A stretch of 64,000 bases of DNA, from the NCBI GenBank assembly GCA_013112725.1, contig JABFFZ010000011.1:1-64000 (forward strand). Reading direction: 5' to 3'. Below are positions 15,934 to 24,799 of the stretch, piece after piece (position 1 is the first letter of the stretch; each line of letters starts with the position of its first letter). A program made the position numbers and the translations under genes. A model generated the notes under the pieces. The model was not told where the DNA came from. It saw nothing but the letters and a program-made list of their open reading frames with translations, and made no database searches. The DNA is from Chloroflexota bacterium. GTDB taxonomy: Bacteria > Chloroflexota > Anaerolineae > Promineifilales > Promineifilaceae.

Positions 15934-15970
15934 TCAAGTGCGACGCACTTCAGAAGTGCGTCGCACTTGA
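15934..15970. repeat. Perfect 17-bp inverted repeat
   Basis: TCAAGTGCGACGCACTT - CAG - AAGTGCGTCGCACTTGA lies in the 405-bp gap between the divergent ABC ATPase and phosphodiesterase genes. No T-run follows. The rest of this gap holds several ACGGCCGT copies and the octamer array at 16033. Confidence 0.85.
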
Positions 15971-16032
15971 GGGACTTACAGCGCTGCTCGTGGCCGTGTC
16001 CAGGCGCAAACAGTGGAATGATGTGAATGAGT

Positions 16033-16080
16033 AATTACCCAATTACCCAATTACCCAATTACCCAATTACCCAATTACTC
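16033..16080. repeat. AATTACCC octamer tandem array
   Basis: Five perfect AATTACCC units plus one AATTACTC unit in direct tandem, with no facing arm, about 27 nt upstream of the phosphodiesterase start. It is the right arm of the TAATTGGG family without its partner, so copy number may vary by slippage. Confidence 0.9.
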
Positions 16081-16106
16081 AATCACCAGTTTAGGAGAGG
16101 AGAATT

Positions 16107-17048
16107 ATGAAAACCAAACCCCGCCCCAAAAGTCGAAAACCCTGGGTGCGCATTTTATTGATCTGGGCCATCGAATCCCTGGCGTTATTTTTGATGTCCC
16201 TCCTATTGGATGGATTTCAACTCAATGGTTTTGGCGCGGCCGTCATAGCGGCGGCGCTTATTGGCCTGCTGAATGCCCTGCTCTGGCCCATTCTCAGCTA
16301 CATCATCCTGCCCTTTGCCGTGCTGACCCTGGGCATTGCCGCGCTGATACTGAATGGCGTCATTATTTACCTGGCCGGGGAACTGGCGGCCAGCTTCGAG
16401 GTAGCCAGTGTGGGTACCGCCATCTGGATAGCGTTGGGGCTGACGGCCGTGAACACCATTGCCAGTTCCCTGCTCACCATTGATGATGACAATTCCTACT
16501 ACCGCAACGTGGTTAAACGGCGCGCCAAAAAGATTGCCAAACCGGAAGAAACCGATGTGCCCAGCATCATCTTCCTGGAAATTGACGGCCTCGCTAAACC
16601 GGTATTGGAAAAAGCAATGGCCGCCGGTTATGCCCCCACCATGAAGCGATGGCTGGAATCTGGCAAGTATGAACTGGTGGAGTGGGAAACGGACATGTCC
16701 TCACAAACCTCGGCCAGCCAGCTAGGCATCCTGCATGGTTCTAATAAAGACATCCCTGCCTTCCGCTGGTATGACCGCAAACGCAAACAGATCATCGCCT
16801 CCAGCAACCCGGACGAAGTGGCCCGGCTGGAAAAAGAACATTCCGATGGCAATGGGCTGTTGGTGCATCATGGCGCCAGCCGGGGCCATTTGGTCTCCGG
16901 CGATGCACCCATTGTCAGCGTCACCGCCAGCGTGATGAAAGATTTTTCCCGGCTGCATATGACCGATTATTACGCCTATTTTGCCAATCCCTACAACATC
17001 ACCCGCACTATTTTGCTGATGGGCTGGGACATCATTTTGGAAAAGTGA
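16107..17048 (+). CDS. Holin-4-like membrane domain plus phosphodiesterase, N-terminal part of split gene
   Basis: 313 codons from ATG 16107 with AGGAGAGGAG upstream. Residues 15-125 hold four hydrophobic helices of the PF04020 'phage holin 4' membrane family ('LIGLLNALLWPILSYIILPF'). From about 150 an alkaline-phosphatase/type I phosphodiesterase domain begins ('PSIIFLEIDGLAKPVL', where the metal-site Asp is in EIDGL; 'SSQTSASQLGILHGSNKDIP' carries the nucleophile Thr/Ser region). It stops at TGA 17046-17048, and the same frame continues for another 373 codons, so this is one gene interrupted by a single stop, probably at a Trp codon (LEK-W-QFRQ). Confidence 0.8.
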   Translation: MKTKPRPKSRKPWVRILLIWAIESLALFLMSLLLDGFQLNGFGAAVIAAALIGLLNALLWPILSYIILPFAVLTLGIAALILNGVIIYLAGELAASFEVASVGTAIWIALGLTAVNTIASSLLTIDDDNSYYRNVVKRRAKKIAKPEETDVPSIIFLEIDGLAKPVLEKAMAAGYAPTMKRWLESGKYELVEWETDMSSQTSASQLGILHGSNKDIPAFRWYDRKRKQIIASSNPDEVARLEKEHSDGNGLLVHHGASRGHLVSGDAPIVSVTASVMKDFSRLHMTDYYAYFANPYNITRTILLMGWDIILEK

Positions 17049-18167
17049 CAGTTCCGCCAGGCGCGCAAGAATAACGTGGTGCCCATCATGGACAAACATC
17101 ATCGCGGCGGCAAATATCCGCTGCTGCGGGTGTTCACCGCCGTGATCATGCGCGAATTGAATGTGTACACGCTCATTGGCGATATGTTTGGCGGCGTCAA
17201 GTCGGCCTATGCTACCTTTGTGGGTTATGACGAAGTGACACACCATTCGGGCGTGGAGTCGTTGGATGCGCTGGATATTTTGCGCAAGCTGGATGAGCAG
17301 TTTGTGCGGTTAGAGAGTGTGGCGGCGGATGCAGCACGGCCGTATCACCTGGTTGTACTCTCTGATCATGGGCAGAGCGGCGGCCCGACCTTCAAACAGC
17401 GGTATGGCCTGGATTTACAGGAGTTGGTACAGCAACATGCCCGGCAATTCCTGGTACAGGGTTTCATGGAAACCAACGAATCGTGGGGTAATGTGAATGT
17501 GGTGGTCAATGACGTGATGCAAAATGACAAAAAGTCCGGCAAATGGATCAAACGCGCGGCCGGGAACAATGTGCAGGACGGCGAGGTGCAGGTTGGCGAG
17601 GAAGAACTGGCCGATGATTTGAAACCGGAGGCCGGCATCATTGTGCTGGCATCTGGGAATCTAGGCCTGGTTTATGGCACAAAACGGGATACACGTGTCA
17701 CCCTGGAAGAAATTGACGGACTGTTCCCCGGCCTGCTAGAAAATCTGGTGCAGCATGAAGGCATTGGCTGGGTGATGGTGCAATCCTCGGCACATGAGGG
17801 GGTGGTGATCGGCAAAAACGGCCGTTACTACCTGAACGATGATCGCATTGAAGGCGAGAACCCATTGACCGGTTTTGGCCCCAACGCCGCCCGCCACCTG
17901 AAACGGTACAACCAGTTCCCGGACGCACCCGATTTGTACATCAACAGTTTCTACAACGTGGAAACCAATGAAGTGGCGGCGTTTGAAGAGTTGATCGGCT
18001 GTCATGGCGGCATGGGCGGGTATCAGACACGGCCGTTTATCCTCCACCCCAAAGTGTTACCCATCACCGAACCGGAACTGGTCGGCGCGGCCTCCGTCTA
18101 CCGCCAGTTCAAACATTGGCTGGCCGAACTCCAGGGCAGCCCCCTGCCCGCCCCCGCTGGTGATTGA
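17049..18167 (+). CDS. Phosphodiesterase, C-terminal part of split gene
   Basis: Continues the frame of the upstream gene beyond its in-frame TGA; an internal ATG at 17076 is the first possible restart but has no clear ribosome-binding site. It carries the remaining metal ligands of the alkaline phosphatase superfamily: 'TFVGYDEVTHHSG' (Asp and His), 'LVVLSDHGQSGG' (Asp-His), and a late His in 'IGCHGGMGGYQTRPF'. Both parts are needed for the active site, so the protein works only by readthrough or if the stop is not real. Followed by a stem-loop at 18180-18213. Confidence 0.75.
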   Translation, partial: QFRQARKNNVVPIMDKHHRGGKYPLLRVFTAVIMRELNVYTLIGDMFGGVKSAYATFVGYDEVTHHSGVESLDALDILRKLDEQFVRLESVAADAARPYHLVVLSDHGQSGGPTFKQRYGLDLQELVQQHARQFLVQGFMETNESWGNVNVVVNDVMQNDKKSGKWIKRAAGNNVQDGEVQVGEEELADDLKPEAGIIVLASGNLGLVYGTKRDTRVTLEEIDGLFPGLLENLVQHEGIGWVMVQSSAHEGVVIGKNGRYYLNDDRIEGENPLTGFGPNAARHLKRYNQFPDAPDLYINSFYNVETNEVAAFEELIGCHGGMGGYQTRPFILHPKVLPITEPELVGAASVYRQFKHWLAELQGSPLPAPAGD

Positions 18168-18179
18168 TGGAAAGGCAAC

Positions 18180-18213
18180 GGTATGGTGTAGCCTGCTCTG
18201 GCTACATCATACC
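18180..18213. terminator. Bidirectional stem-loop between convergent genes
   Basis: GGTATGGTGTAGCC pairs with GGCTACATCATACC (two mismatched or wobble positions) around TGCTCT, between the phosphodiesterase and Rpn-like genes. It has only short T or A tails, so termination strength is uncertain. Confidence 0.6.
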
Positions 18214-18215
18214 AT

Positions 18216-19157
18216 CTATTCCAGTAAGGTGATGTCGTCGAGGGTGACGGCCGTGAGTATCTGATCGCTCAATTCGTCTAGTACGGCCGTGTCGTCAATC
18301 GCCTCTAGTCGCTGCACAAAGGATCCCGGCAATGGGCCAAACTTGCGCTGCAACTGACGCAATAATATCTCCATCTTCCCCTTGATTTCGCCTTCTAGCT
18401 CACCTTCTAGTTTACCTTCCAGTTTGCCTTCTAGCTTATGTCTTTCACCCCAGGTCAATTCAGTATCCAGTAATGCTTGCATAATTTGTTCTCCTGCATC
18501 CGGTAATTTCTCGTGTGGTAGATATGTTTCGATAACGTCTATTAAAAAGAGCTTGTCTCCTTCTGTCAAGTCACTCTTGATCACGCCCTGCAAACCGGCT
18601 AATTTCACCTCTGCCAGATGCAAATGGGTTGGCTGCATCAAGGCGGCCAACGCGGCTGCCACCGGATTATCACCCAGGTAATCTTCACTGTGCAAATCGC
18701 GCAGTCCCACCTGCCCATAATAAAACTCCACCAGTCGGCGGCCCAGTACTGTCTCCTGGTAAACTTGCCAGCCCACGCCACCGACCTGGGGCAGCAGCAC
18801 CAACGCCAGCGGCAGCACCCGTTTCTGCCGTAAGATACGGAGCAGGCTGTAATACTCAAACATGCGTTGTGGTAAACTGCGCCGGTCACGGCCTTCCACT
18901 TCCACATGAACAATGATGACTTCCCCTTCACCTGCCAGGGTAGCAACTTCGGCGACTACATCGGTGATCCGCAAGGTCTGTTCCGGCAAGTTGATAATCA
19001 ACTCCTGGTCAAGAAAGGTCAGATTGGCTAAATCTAATCGCGCAGCCTCGTCGGGGAAAAATAGTCGGAGAAAGTCTGGCAAGAAACGGTGTAAAAATTC
19101 CTTGAATATGCGATCATGCAGCGTGCGGCCGGGGCCGTCAGACATGTCAACTGTCAT
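18216..19157 (-). CDS. Rpn/YhgA-like PD-(D/E)XK nuclease family protein
   Basis: 313 residues; AGGAGG lies 6 nt before ATG 19157. The N-terminal 'HDRIFKEFLHRFLPDFLRLFFP' and 'RITDVVAEVA' ... 'VIIVHVEVEGRDRRSLPQRM' with D and ExE are the PD-(D/E)XK core of recombination-promoting nuclease/putative transposase proteins. Residues 243-260 are a Lys-Leu-Glu-Gly quasi-repeat (KLEGKLEGKLEGELEGE), then the C-terminal DUF4351-like segment 'LRQLQRKFGPLP' ... 'LDELSDQILTAVTLDDI'. Function in this clade is unknown; Escherichia RpnA is a DNA endonuclease. Not part of an IS element here. Confidence 0.82.
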   Translation of the reverse strand: MTVDMSDGPGRTLHDRIFKEFLHRFLPDFLRLFFPDEAARLDLANLTFLDQELIINLPEQTLRITDVVAEVATLAGEGEVIIVHVEVEGRDRRSLPQRMFEYYSLLRILRQKRVLPLALVLLPQVGGVGWQVYQETVLGRRLVEFYYGQVGLRDLHSEDYLGDNPVAAALAALMQPTHLHLAEVKLAGLQGVIKSDLTEGDKLFLIDVIETYLPHEKLPDAGEQIMQALLDTELTWGERHKLEGKLEGKLEGELEGEIKGKMEILLRQLQRKFGPLPGSFVQRLEAIDDTAVLDELSDQILTAVTLDDITLLE

Positions 19158-19313
19158 TGTGTACCTCCTGGGAACTGAATGGCTCTATTATAACAGGCAA
19201 TTACACACCACCCTATTACCACCCTATTTCAGAAAGCAAGTTAATTATGGCCGCCTGGAAATGGCCGCCAACGAACCTTCCCAATCACTTATCCGTTCTT
19301 GATCTGTTGCCTC

Positions 19314-19342
19314 TTGACAAAACTAGAAACTTAGTTAATAAT
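19314..19342 (+). promoter_or_regulatory. Sigma70-type promoter of the PadR gene
   Basis: TTGACA at 19314-19319, 17-nt spacer, AATAAT at 19337-19342, in an AT-rich 70-bp island unlike the surrounding sequence. TTAGTTAATAA and CTATTAACTTG flank the -10 region as a loose dyad that could be an autoregulatory PadR site. Confidence 0.6.
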
Positions 19343-19384
19343 TTCCCGTATTCTAAACTATTAACTTGTTTACTAATTAAATTT

Positions 19385-19975
19385 ATGTCTGTACGTAACG
19401 CCATTTTAGGATTGCTGGCCCACCGCCCCCGGCACGGCTATGAACTGCACGATGCCTTTGAAGCCATGGTCGGCGGCGAGCAAAATTGGGACATCAAACC
19501 GGCGCAGGTTTACTCCACCCTCAATCGGCTGGAACAGAGCGGATTGGTGGTGGAAGACGGCGTGGCCCAGGACGGCGGCCCGGAAAAGCGCATTTACATG
19601 GTCACGGATGCCGGGCTGGCCGAACTGCGGCAATGGTTCAACGAACCATCGCTGAGTGACCGGCGGCGGGATGAGTTTTTTCTCAAGCTCATGCTCAGCC
19701 TGGTGGTGGCCGATGGCGACCCGCGCCGCCTCATTTACACGCAGCGCGCCGGTCTGTACCGGGAACTGCACGCCCTGACTGCGCAGCGCAGCCAGGTGAA
19801 CCCGGCTTCACAACTGGCCTACATCCTGCTGCTGGATCAGGCGATCATGCACCTGGAAGCGGATTTGCGCTGGCTGGAAATGGTAGAAGCGCGGCTGGAC
19901 GAGATCAGCCGCCAACCTATCCCCGAACCGGCAGAACGGCCGCGCGGCCGGCCGCCGATGGATGGGAATCGGTAA
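19385..19975 (+). CDS. PadR-family transcriptional regulator
   Basis: 196 residues from ATG 19385; the frame is open further upstream but crosses the promoter, so the later start is used. The winged-helix N terminus 'SVRNAILGLLAHRPRHGYEL' ... 'IKPAQVYSTLNRLEQSGLV' ... 'PEKRIYMVTDAGL' is diagnostic of PadR. The C-terminal half is the helical dimerisation domain. PadR proteins repress drug-exporter genes and release on ligand binding; the ABC exporter directly downstream is the likely target. Confidence 0.93.
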   Translation: MSVRNAILGLLAHRPRHGYELHDAFEAMVGGEQNWDIKPAQVYSTLNRLEQSGLVVEDGVAQDGGPEKRIYMVTDAGLAELRQWFNEPSLSDRRRDEFFLKLMLSLVVADGDPRRLIYTQRAGLYRELHALTAQRSQVNPASQLAYILLLDQAIMHLEADLRWLEMVEARLDEISRQPIPEPAERPRGRPPMDGNR

Positions 19976-20028
19976 TCCGTGAACCGTAATCCGTAATCCG
20001 ATTACGGTTCACGGATTACGGATTACGA
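19971..20028. repeat. Inverted repeat, CCGTAATCCG family
   Basis: CCGTGAACCGTAATCCGTAA faces TTACGGTTCACGGATTACGG, overlapping the end of the PadR gene and lying upstream of the exporter ATPase. Confidence 0.85.
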
Positions 20029-20079
20029 AGTACGTTTATTGAAAGGGCAGCTACCCGCTGCCCCATTTGGAGATATGAA

Positions 20080-20820
20080 ATGAGCATTGTTAAAACAGAA
20101 CAGTTAACCAAGGTGTATGGGCAGGGGGCTACGGCCGTGACCGCCCTGAACCGTATCAATATGACCATCCAACCCGGCGAATTTGTGGCCGTGATGGGGC
20201 CAAGCGGCTGTGGCAAATCTACCCTGCTGCACCTGGTCGGTGGGCTGGATCAGCCCACATCGGGGCAGGTGCTGCTAGATGACCGGTCATTATCCGGCCT
20301 GAAAGATGACGACCTGACCACCCTACGCCGCCGCCAGATTGGGTTTGTCTTTCAATTTTTCAACCTGATTCCCGTACTCACGGCCGTCGAAAACACCGCC
20401 CTGCCCCTCATCCTGGATGGCATGAAACAGGCCGACGCCCACAATCAGGCCGAAGTCTGGCTGACGCGCATGGGATTAGGCGACCGCCTGAGCCACCGCC
20501 CCGACGAATTGTCCGGCGGGCAGCAGCAGCGCGTGGCCATTGCCCGCGCTCTGGTGGCCGAGCCAACCTTGCTGCTGGCTGACGAACCCACCGGCAACCT
20601 GGATTCCCGCGCCGCCGATGAGATTGCCGCCTTGCTGCGGCAAATCAGCCATGAATGGCATCGCACCGTGCTCATGGTGACGCATGACCCGCGCATTGCC
20701 GCCCATGCTAACCGCATCGTTTTCCTCAAGGATGGCACCATTGTAGACGACACCCGCCTGTCTGATGATGGGCAGTATGAAGAACGTGTTGTGCGGGAGA
20801 AGATGGCGGTGATGGCGTAG
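20080..20820 (+). CDS. MacB/LolD-type ABC transporter ATP-binding protein
   Basis: 246 residues. Walker A GPSGCGKST, Q-loop 'FVFQFFNLIPVLTAVENTALP' type segment of the MacB/LolD group, signature LSGGQQQRVAIARAL, Walker B LLLADEPTGNLD, H-loop VTHD. Works with the FtsX-type permease downstream. The 160-bp gap to the permease is filled by a heptamer array. Confidence 0.95.
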   Translation: MSIVKTEQLTKVYGQGATAVTALNRINMTIQPGEFVAVMGPSGCGKSTLLHLVGGLDQPTSGQVLLDDRSLSGLKDDDLTTLRRRQIGFVFQFFNLIPVLTAVENTALPLILDGMKQADAHNQAEVWLTRMGLGDRLSHRPDELSGGQQQRVAIARALVAEPTLLLADEPTGNLDSRAADEIAALLRQISHEWHRTVLMVTHDPRIAAHANRIVFLKDGTIVDDTRLSDDGQYEERVVREKMAVMA

Positions 20821-20844
20821 GGAGTGGCAGGTGACGAGTGGCAG

Positions 20845-20949
20845 GTGACGAGTGACGAGTGACGAGTGACGAGTGACGAGTGACGAGTGACGAGTGACGA
20901 GTGACGAGTGACGAGTGACGAGTGACGAGTGACGAGTGACGAGTGACGA
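20845..20949 (+). repeat. (GTGACGA)15 heptamer array
   Basis: Fifteen perfect tandem copies of GTGACGA between the ATPase and permease genes of one operon, preceded by a related GGCAGGTGACGAGTG segment at 20822. The inverse-orientation array of the same heptamer lies at 23582-23660, on the other side of the permease. Confidence 0.95.
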
Positions 20950-20979
20950 GTGATCACCCTCTAACGGAGATATAAAATC

Positions 20980-23511
20980 ATGTTTCACATTAAACTGGCC
21001 CTCCGCTATTTGCGCGGGCGGAAATTACGGACGACGCTCACCCTGATTGCCATCGTGTTTGGGGTGATGATTATTGTGGGCTTTAATGCCATTTTGCCGG
21101 CCATCAGCCAGGCCATACAGGGCAATCTCTCGGCCATGGCGGACGAAGTAGACCTGACTGTTTCCAGCGAGACGCGCGGCCCGTTTGCCATGGCCGTAGC
21201 CGACCAGGTGCGCCAGGTTCCCGGCGTCGCCGCCGTATCACCCCAGTTGGTACGGCCGATGGCCCTGCCCGCCTCACAGGCCCTCGTCAATAAGGACGGC
21301 ACGGCCGTTACCCTCCTGATTGTGCGCGGCGTAGACCCGGCTACCGTTACCGAGGTCGAGCAAATATCGCTGGCTGACGGCCGTCTACTCACCGCCGCCG
21401 ATCAAAACGCCATCCTCATCGCCAACAGCCTGGCCCAAAACACCGGCCTGGGCGTGGGCGACCGGCTCACACTGCCGGCGGCGACCGGCGTGATGGATTT
21501 CGAGATCGTGGGCATTACCAGTGGACGGCCGTTGCAAGGCAGCGAAGAGGTCTTCATCCCCCTGGCGACAGCGCAAACGGTCTTCAATTTTCCGGGACAA
21601 ATCAACACCATCGAGGCCCGTTTTGCGGCCAACAGTAATGCCGATACCGTGCGCGCCGCCGTGCTGGCAGCGCTAGGCAGTGGCTACAAAGTGGGCGGTA
21701 CCACCACCGGTTCCGAATTCGCCGCGGCCATGGAAGCGGCCAATTACATCTACAACATGTTTGGCGTCATCGCCATTGCCCTGGGTGGCTTCATCATCTT
21801 CATCACCTTTCGCACAGTGGTGGTGGAGCGCCGCCGCGACATCGGCATGTTGCGGGCCATTGGCGCATCGCGCAAAACCATTCTGGGCTTGATCCTGGCG
21901 GAGGCGCTGATTCTGGGGGTGATTGGCACGGCCGTCGGCATCCTGCTCGGCTATCTCATGGCTACCGGGCTGCTAACGGGGATGCAATCCTTATTGGAGG
22001 AGTTCATGCGCACCAGCGTCGGCAGCCCCACCCTGGAACCCTGGGTCTTTGGGCTGGCCATTGGTCTGGGCGTGGGCATTACCCTGTTGGCCGGGTTATT
22101 CCCGGCGCTGGCAGCGATGCGCGTCTCCCCGTTGGAGGCGTTACGGCCGTCATTGGCCGAAGTGGAGCGCCGCCGCGCCGGGCGTGGGGCCATGGTGGGC
22201 GCAATCTTGATCGTGGTCGCCTTCCTGACGCTGCTGCCGGGAACGGTAGGGCTGGCGGCCCTGGGTATCTTGCTCTTGATTGTTGGGCTGGCGCTGGTGC
22301 TGCCCGCGCTCATCTACCCGCTGGCACGCATCTTTGGCCGCCTGCTGAGTATCATTTTTGCCCGCGAAGGGCAAATTGCCCAGGGCAACCTGACGCGGCA
22401 GCCGGGCCGGGCGGCCATTACCGCCTCCGCCATCACCATTGGCCTGTCGCTGCTGGTGGCCATGGGCAGCCTGATTCTCTCCATGCAAGGCGGCATGATG
22501 GAGTGGGTAAATACCACGTTGGGCAGCGATTACCTGTTTATGCCCCCTTCACTGGTATTAGGTGGCGGCAACATTGGCGCCAATGAGCAGATGGCGGCCG
22601 ATATTGCGGCCCTGCCCGGTGTGGAACAAGTGACCTCGCTGCGTCTGGCTACCAGCCAGATTGACGGCACCGATTTGCAGGTGATCGGTATTGATCCGGT
22701 AACCTACCCGCAGATTGCCGGGCTGATCTTTTCCAAAGGGGATGAGAAGACGGTGTATGCGGCATTGGGCAACGGCCGTGCCATCATCGTCAACGGCATC
22801 TTCGCCGCCCAAAACGGGGTGACGGTCGGCGACACGCTCACCCTGCAAACGCCGAACGGCGCTCAAACCTACCAGGTGGTAGCCGTAGGCGGCGATTTTC
22901 TGAACTTCAAACTGGCCACCGGTTACATTTCCCAGGCCAACCTGGCCCAGGACTTTAACGAGACAACGGATATGCTGGTGATGGTTGACCGCGCCGCCAA
23001 TGCTGACGCCGCCCAGGTCGCCGCTGGTTTGCAGCAAATCGCCGCCGGGTATCCGGCCTTTACCTTCTACTCATTGGCCGAGTGGCAAACGCAGATGGAA
23101 CGGACATTGGCCGCCTTCAACGGCATGTATGTCTTGCTCATTATCCTGGCGATACCGTCGCTGATTGCCCTTATCAATACCCTGGCGATCAACGTGTTGG
23201 AACGCACCCGCGAGATTGGCACACTGCGGGCGGTGGGCGCTACCCGCCGCCAGGTGCGGCGCATGATCACTGCCGAGAGCCTGCTGCTGGCGGCCACCGG
23301 GACTCTGTTTGGCCTGCTGACAGGCCTGTGGCTGAGCTACATCATGGTCGGCGCCATGAGTATGGTCGGGCTAATCCTGCCCTTCTCCTTCTCCTATGCC
23401 GGTATTTTGCTGGCGATTGCCGTAGGGCTGGGTTTTGGCATCCTGGGTGCGCTCATTCCGGCGCGCCAAGCGGCGAAACTGGACATTGTGCGGGCGTTGG
23501 CGTATGAATAG
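20980..23511 (+). CDS. FtsX/MacB-like ABC transporter permease with two FtsX domains
   Basis: 843 residues with AACGGAGATATAAAATC before ATG 20980. N-terminal membrane helix ('TLTLIAIVFGVMIIVGFNAI'), MacB periplasmic-type core domain (about 45-250), FtsX domain 1 (about 265-390, 'VVVERRRDIGMLRAIGASRK'), a second helix and core domain (about 470-720), FtsX domain 2 (about 720-840, 'VLERTREIGTLRAVGATRRQ'). This two-unit form is typical of Gram-positive and Chloroflexota lipoprotein/antimicrobial exporters that function without an outer-membrane channel. Confidence 0.93.
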   Translation: MFHIKLALRYLRGRKLRTTLTLIAIVFGVMIIVGFNAILPAISQAIQGNLSAMADEVDLTVSSETRGPFAMAVADQVRQVPGVAAVSPQLVRPMALPASQALVNKDGTAVTLLIVRGVDPATVTEVEQISLADGRLLTAADQNAILIANSLAQNTGLGVGDRLTLPAATGVMDFEIVGITSGRPLQGSEEVFIPLATAQTVFNFPGQINTIEARFAANSNADTVRAAVLAALGSGYKVGGTTTGSEFAAAMEAANYIYNMFGVIAIALGGFIIFITFRTVVVERRRDIGMLRAIGASRKTILGLILAEALILGVIGTAVGILLGYLMATGLLTGMQSLLEEFMRTSVGSPTLEPWVFGLAIGLGVGITLLAGLFPALAAMRVSPLEALRPSLAEVERRRAGRGAMVGAILIVVAFLTLLPGTVGLAALGILLLIVGLALVLPALIYPLARIFGRLLSIIFAREGQIAQGNLTRQPGRAAITASAITIGLSLLVAMGSLILSMQGGMMEWVNTTLGSDYLFMPPSLVLGGGNIGANEQMAADIAALPGVEQVTSLRLATSQIDGTDLQVIGIDPVTYPQIAGLIFSKGDEKTVYAALGNGRAIIVNGIFAAQNGVTVGDTLTLQTPNGAQTYQVVAVGGDFLNFKLATGYISQANLAQDFNETTDMLVMVDRAANADAAQVAAGLQQIAAGYPAFTFYSLAEWQTQMERTLAAFNGMYVLLIILAIPSLIALINTLAINVLERTREIGTLRAVGATRRQVRRMITAESLLLAATGTLFGLLTGLWLSYIMVGAMSMVGLILPFSFSYAGILLAIAVGLGFGILGALIPARQAAKLDIVRALAYE

Positions 23512-23512
23512 T

Positions 23513-23671
23513 GAAACGTGATGCGTGAAACGTGATGCGTGAAACGTGATGCGTGACGAGTGATGCGTGACCGGAATAACCTCACTCGTCACTCGTCACT
23601 CATCACTCATCACTCGTCACTCGTCACTCGTCACTCGTCACTCGTCACTCGTCACTCGTCACGCATCACGC
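23513..23671. repeat. GTGATGCGTGA repeats facing a (TCACTCG)n array
   Basis: On the left are GTGAAACGTGATGCGTGAAA units; on the right, about eleven TCACTCG/TCACTCA heptamers (23582-23660) and TCACGCATCACG. The whole can fold as one long hairpin between convergent genes. It is in inverse orientation to the array at 20845-20949. Confidence 0.9.
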
Positions 23672-24799
23672 GATTACCCCCAACCGCCGCGCCTCATTGA
23701 CAGCCTGGCGACGGCCGTGAACCCCCAACTTCTGATACAAATTATAGATGTGCCGTTTCACCGTCACCACGGAGATGCACAACTCCTGGGCGATCTCCTT
23801 GTTGGTCAGCCTTTTTTCCATGAGGGTCAGCACATCCATTTCCCGGTTGGTCAACGGCTCGATCAGGGGCAAGTTGCCGGGCGAGGCGCCGGGGGAGTGG
23901 CCATTGGTGGGCAGGGTGGCGCCTGCATGAGCCGGTGCCGCCGGGAAACCGGGAACTACCTGAATGCGCGCCAGATAATCCGGCATGAACCACTGCCGGG
24001 TCAATTGCTCCCACAAGGGACGCAATGGGGCTGCATAATCGGCCAGGGGGCGTACCAGGTGTGCCGGGGCGGCCAGGGTGATGGCCTGTTTGAGGGTAGC
24101 TACGGCCGTGTCCTGTTTGCCCTGCCCCAGACAGAGCCAGGGGCGCTGCGCCAGCGTTTCCACCAGAAAACGGCTATTGTGCGTGGCTTCCACGAAGGGT
24201 TGGACGCGATTAAGATATGCTTCCCCTTCGGCCCATTTGCCCTGCGCCAGCAAGGAGGCGCGTGGCAGCAACGGATCGTGGCGGGTGGCAATGACCAGGT
24301 GCATGAGCCGGGGTGGATGGTGCAGCAGGGCGGCCATCAAATTGTGAATGTCTCGATTGGAAATGAGGTAATAATCGTCCAATACCAGCACAAAATCCTG
24401 GCTGATGGCATCCAGATCGTTAATCAGGTTGGCCACGAGGACGGCCGTTGGCGGCAGCACCAGCCCATCCAGCAGCGCCTGGGTGGCGGCGCCCATTTCC
24501 GGAACTACACGGCGAATGGCTGCCAGCACATACCCCAGAAAGTGGCGCAAGTCATTGTCGCTTTTGTCCAGGGACAACCAGGCGATGGGTTGCGACCACT
24601 GCTGCAACCAGGCGCTCAGCAGTGTAGATTTGCCAAAACCGGCGGGGGCGCTGATCAGGGTTAACGGCCGTGTGCCTGCTTCATTCAGCCGTTCGATCAG
24701 CCGGGGATGCGGTATCAGATTTTCCGGCACTGGCGGCCGGTAAAACTTGGTGCGCACCAACGGCGCTGTCACGCTACTTTTTCTCCGCAATACGATCAC
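23666..24799 (-). CDS. Shortened MalT/LuxR-type ATP-dependent transcriptional regulator
   Basis: 377 residues from GTG 24799 (AGAAGG upstream). The N terminus is that of MalT-type STAND regulators: 'TKFYRPPVPENLIPHPRLIE', Walker A APAGFGKST, Walker B 'FVLVLDDYYLI', sensor 'LVIATRHDPLLP'. The C terminus is a full LuxR helix-turn-helix ('LTNREMDVLTLMEKRLTNKE', 'VTVKRHIYNLYQKLGV'). Family members are about 850-950 residues; here the end of the NTPase, the helical linker and most TPR repeats are missing in frame, joining 'DPLLPRASL' to a terminal TPR segment near residue 185. Whether it still responds to ligand is doubtful. Confidence 0.8.
   Translation of the reverse strand: MIVLRRKSSVTAPLVRTKFYRPPVPENLIPHPRLIERLNEAGTRPLTLISAPAGFGKSTLLSAWLQQWSQPIAWLSLDKSDNDLRHFLGYVLAAIRRVVPEMGAATQALLDGLVLPPTAVLVANLINDLDAISQDFVLVLDDYYLISNRDIHNLMAALLHHPPRLMHLVIATRHDPLLPRASLLAQGKWAEGEAYLNRVQPFVEATHNSRFLVETLAQRPWLCLGQGKQDTAVATLKQAITLAAPAHLVRPLADYAAPLRPLWEQLTRQWFMPDYLARIQVVPGFPAAPAHAGATLPTNGHSPGASPGNLPLIEPLTNREMDVLTLMEKRLTNKEIAQELCISVVTVKRHIYNLYQKLGVHGRRQAVNEARRLGVIA

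Noticed and set aside
17046..17048. Selenocysteine readthrough of the TGA in the phosphodiesterase
   Set aside because: tRNA-Sec exists nearby, but the residue is not catalytic in this family, Trp is the likely original, and I see no convincing SECIS hairpin just downstream.
18216..19157. Insertion sequence transposase
   Set aside because: The family name includes 'putative transposase' but there are no terminal inverted repeats or target duplications around it; PD-(D/E)XK nuclease fits better.
20822..20957. Possible CRISPR array
   Set aside because: The units are 7-bp direct tandem copies with no spacers, and no cas genes are present.
23567..24664. Long plus-strand open frame (365 codons) opposite the MalT-type regulator
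   Set aside because: It is the antisense of a clear STAND/LuxR protein, begins in a repeat array and has no domain or ribosome-binding site.
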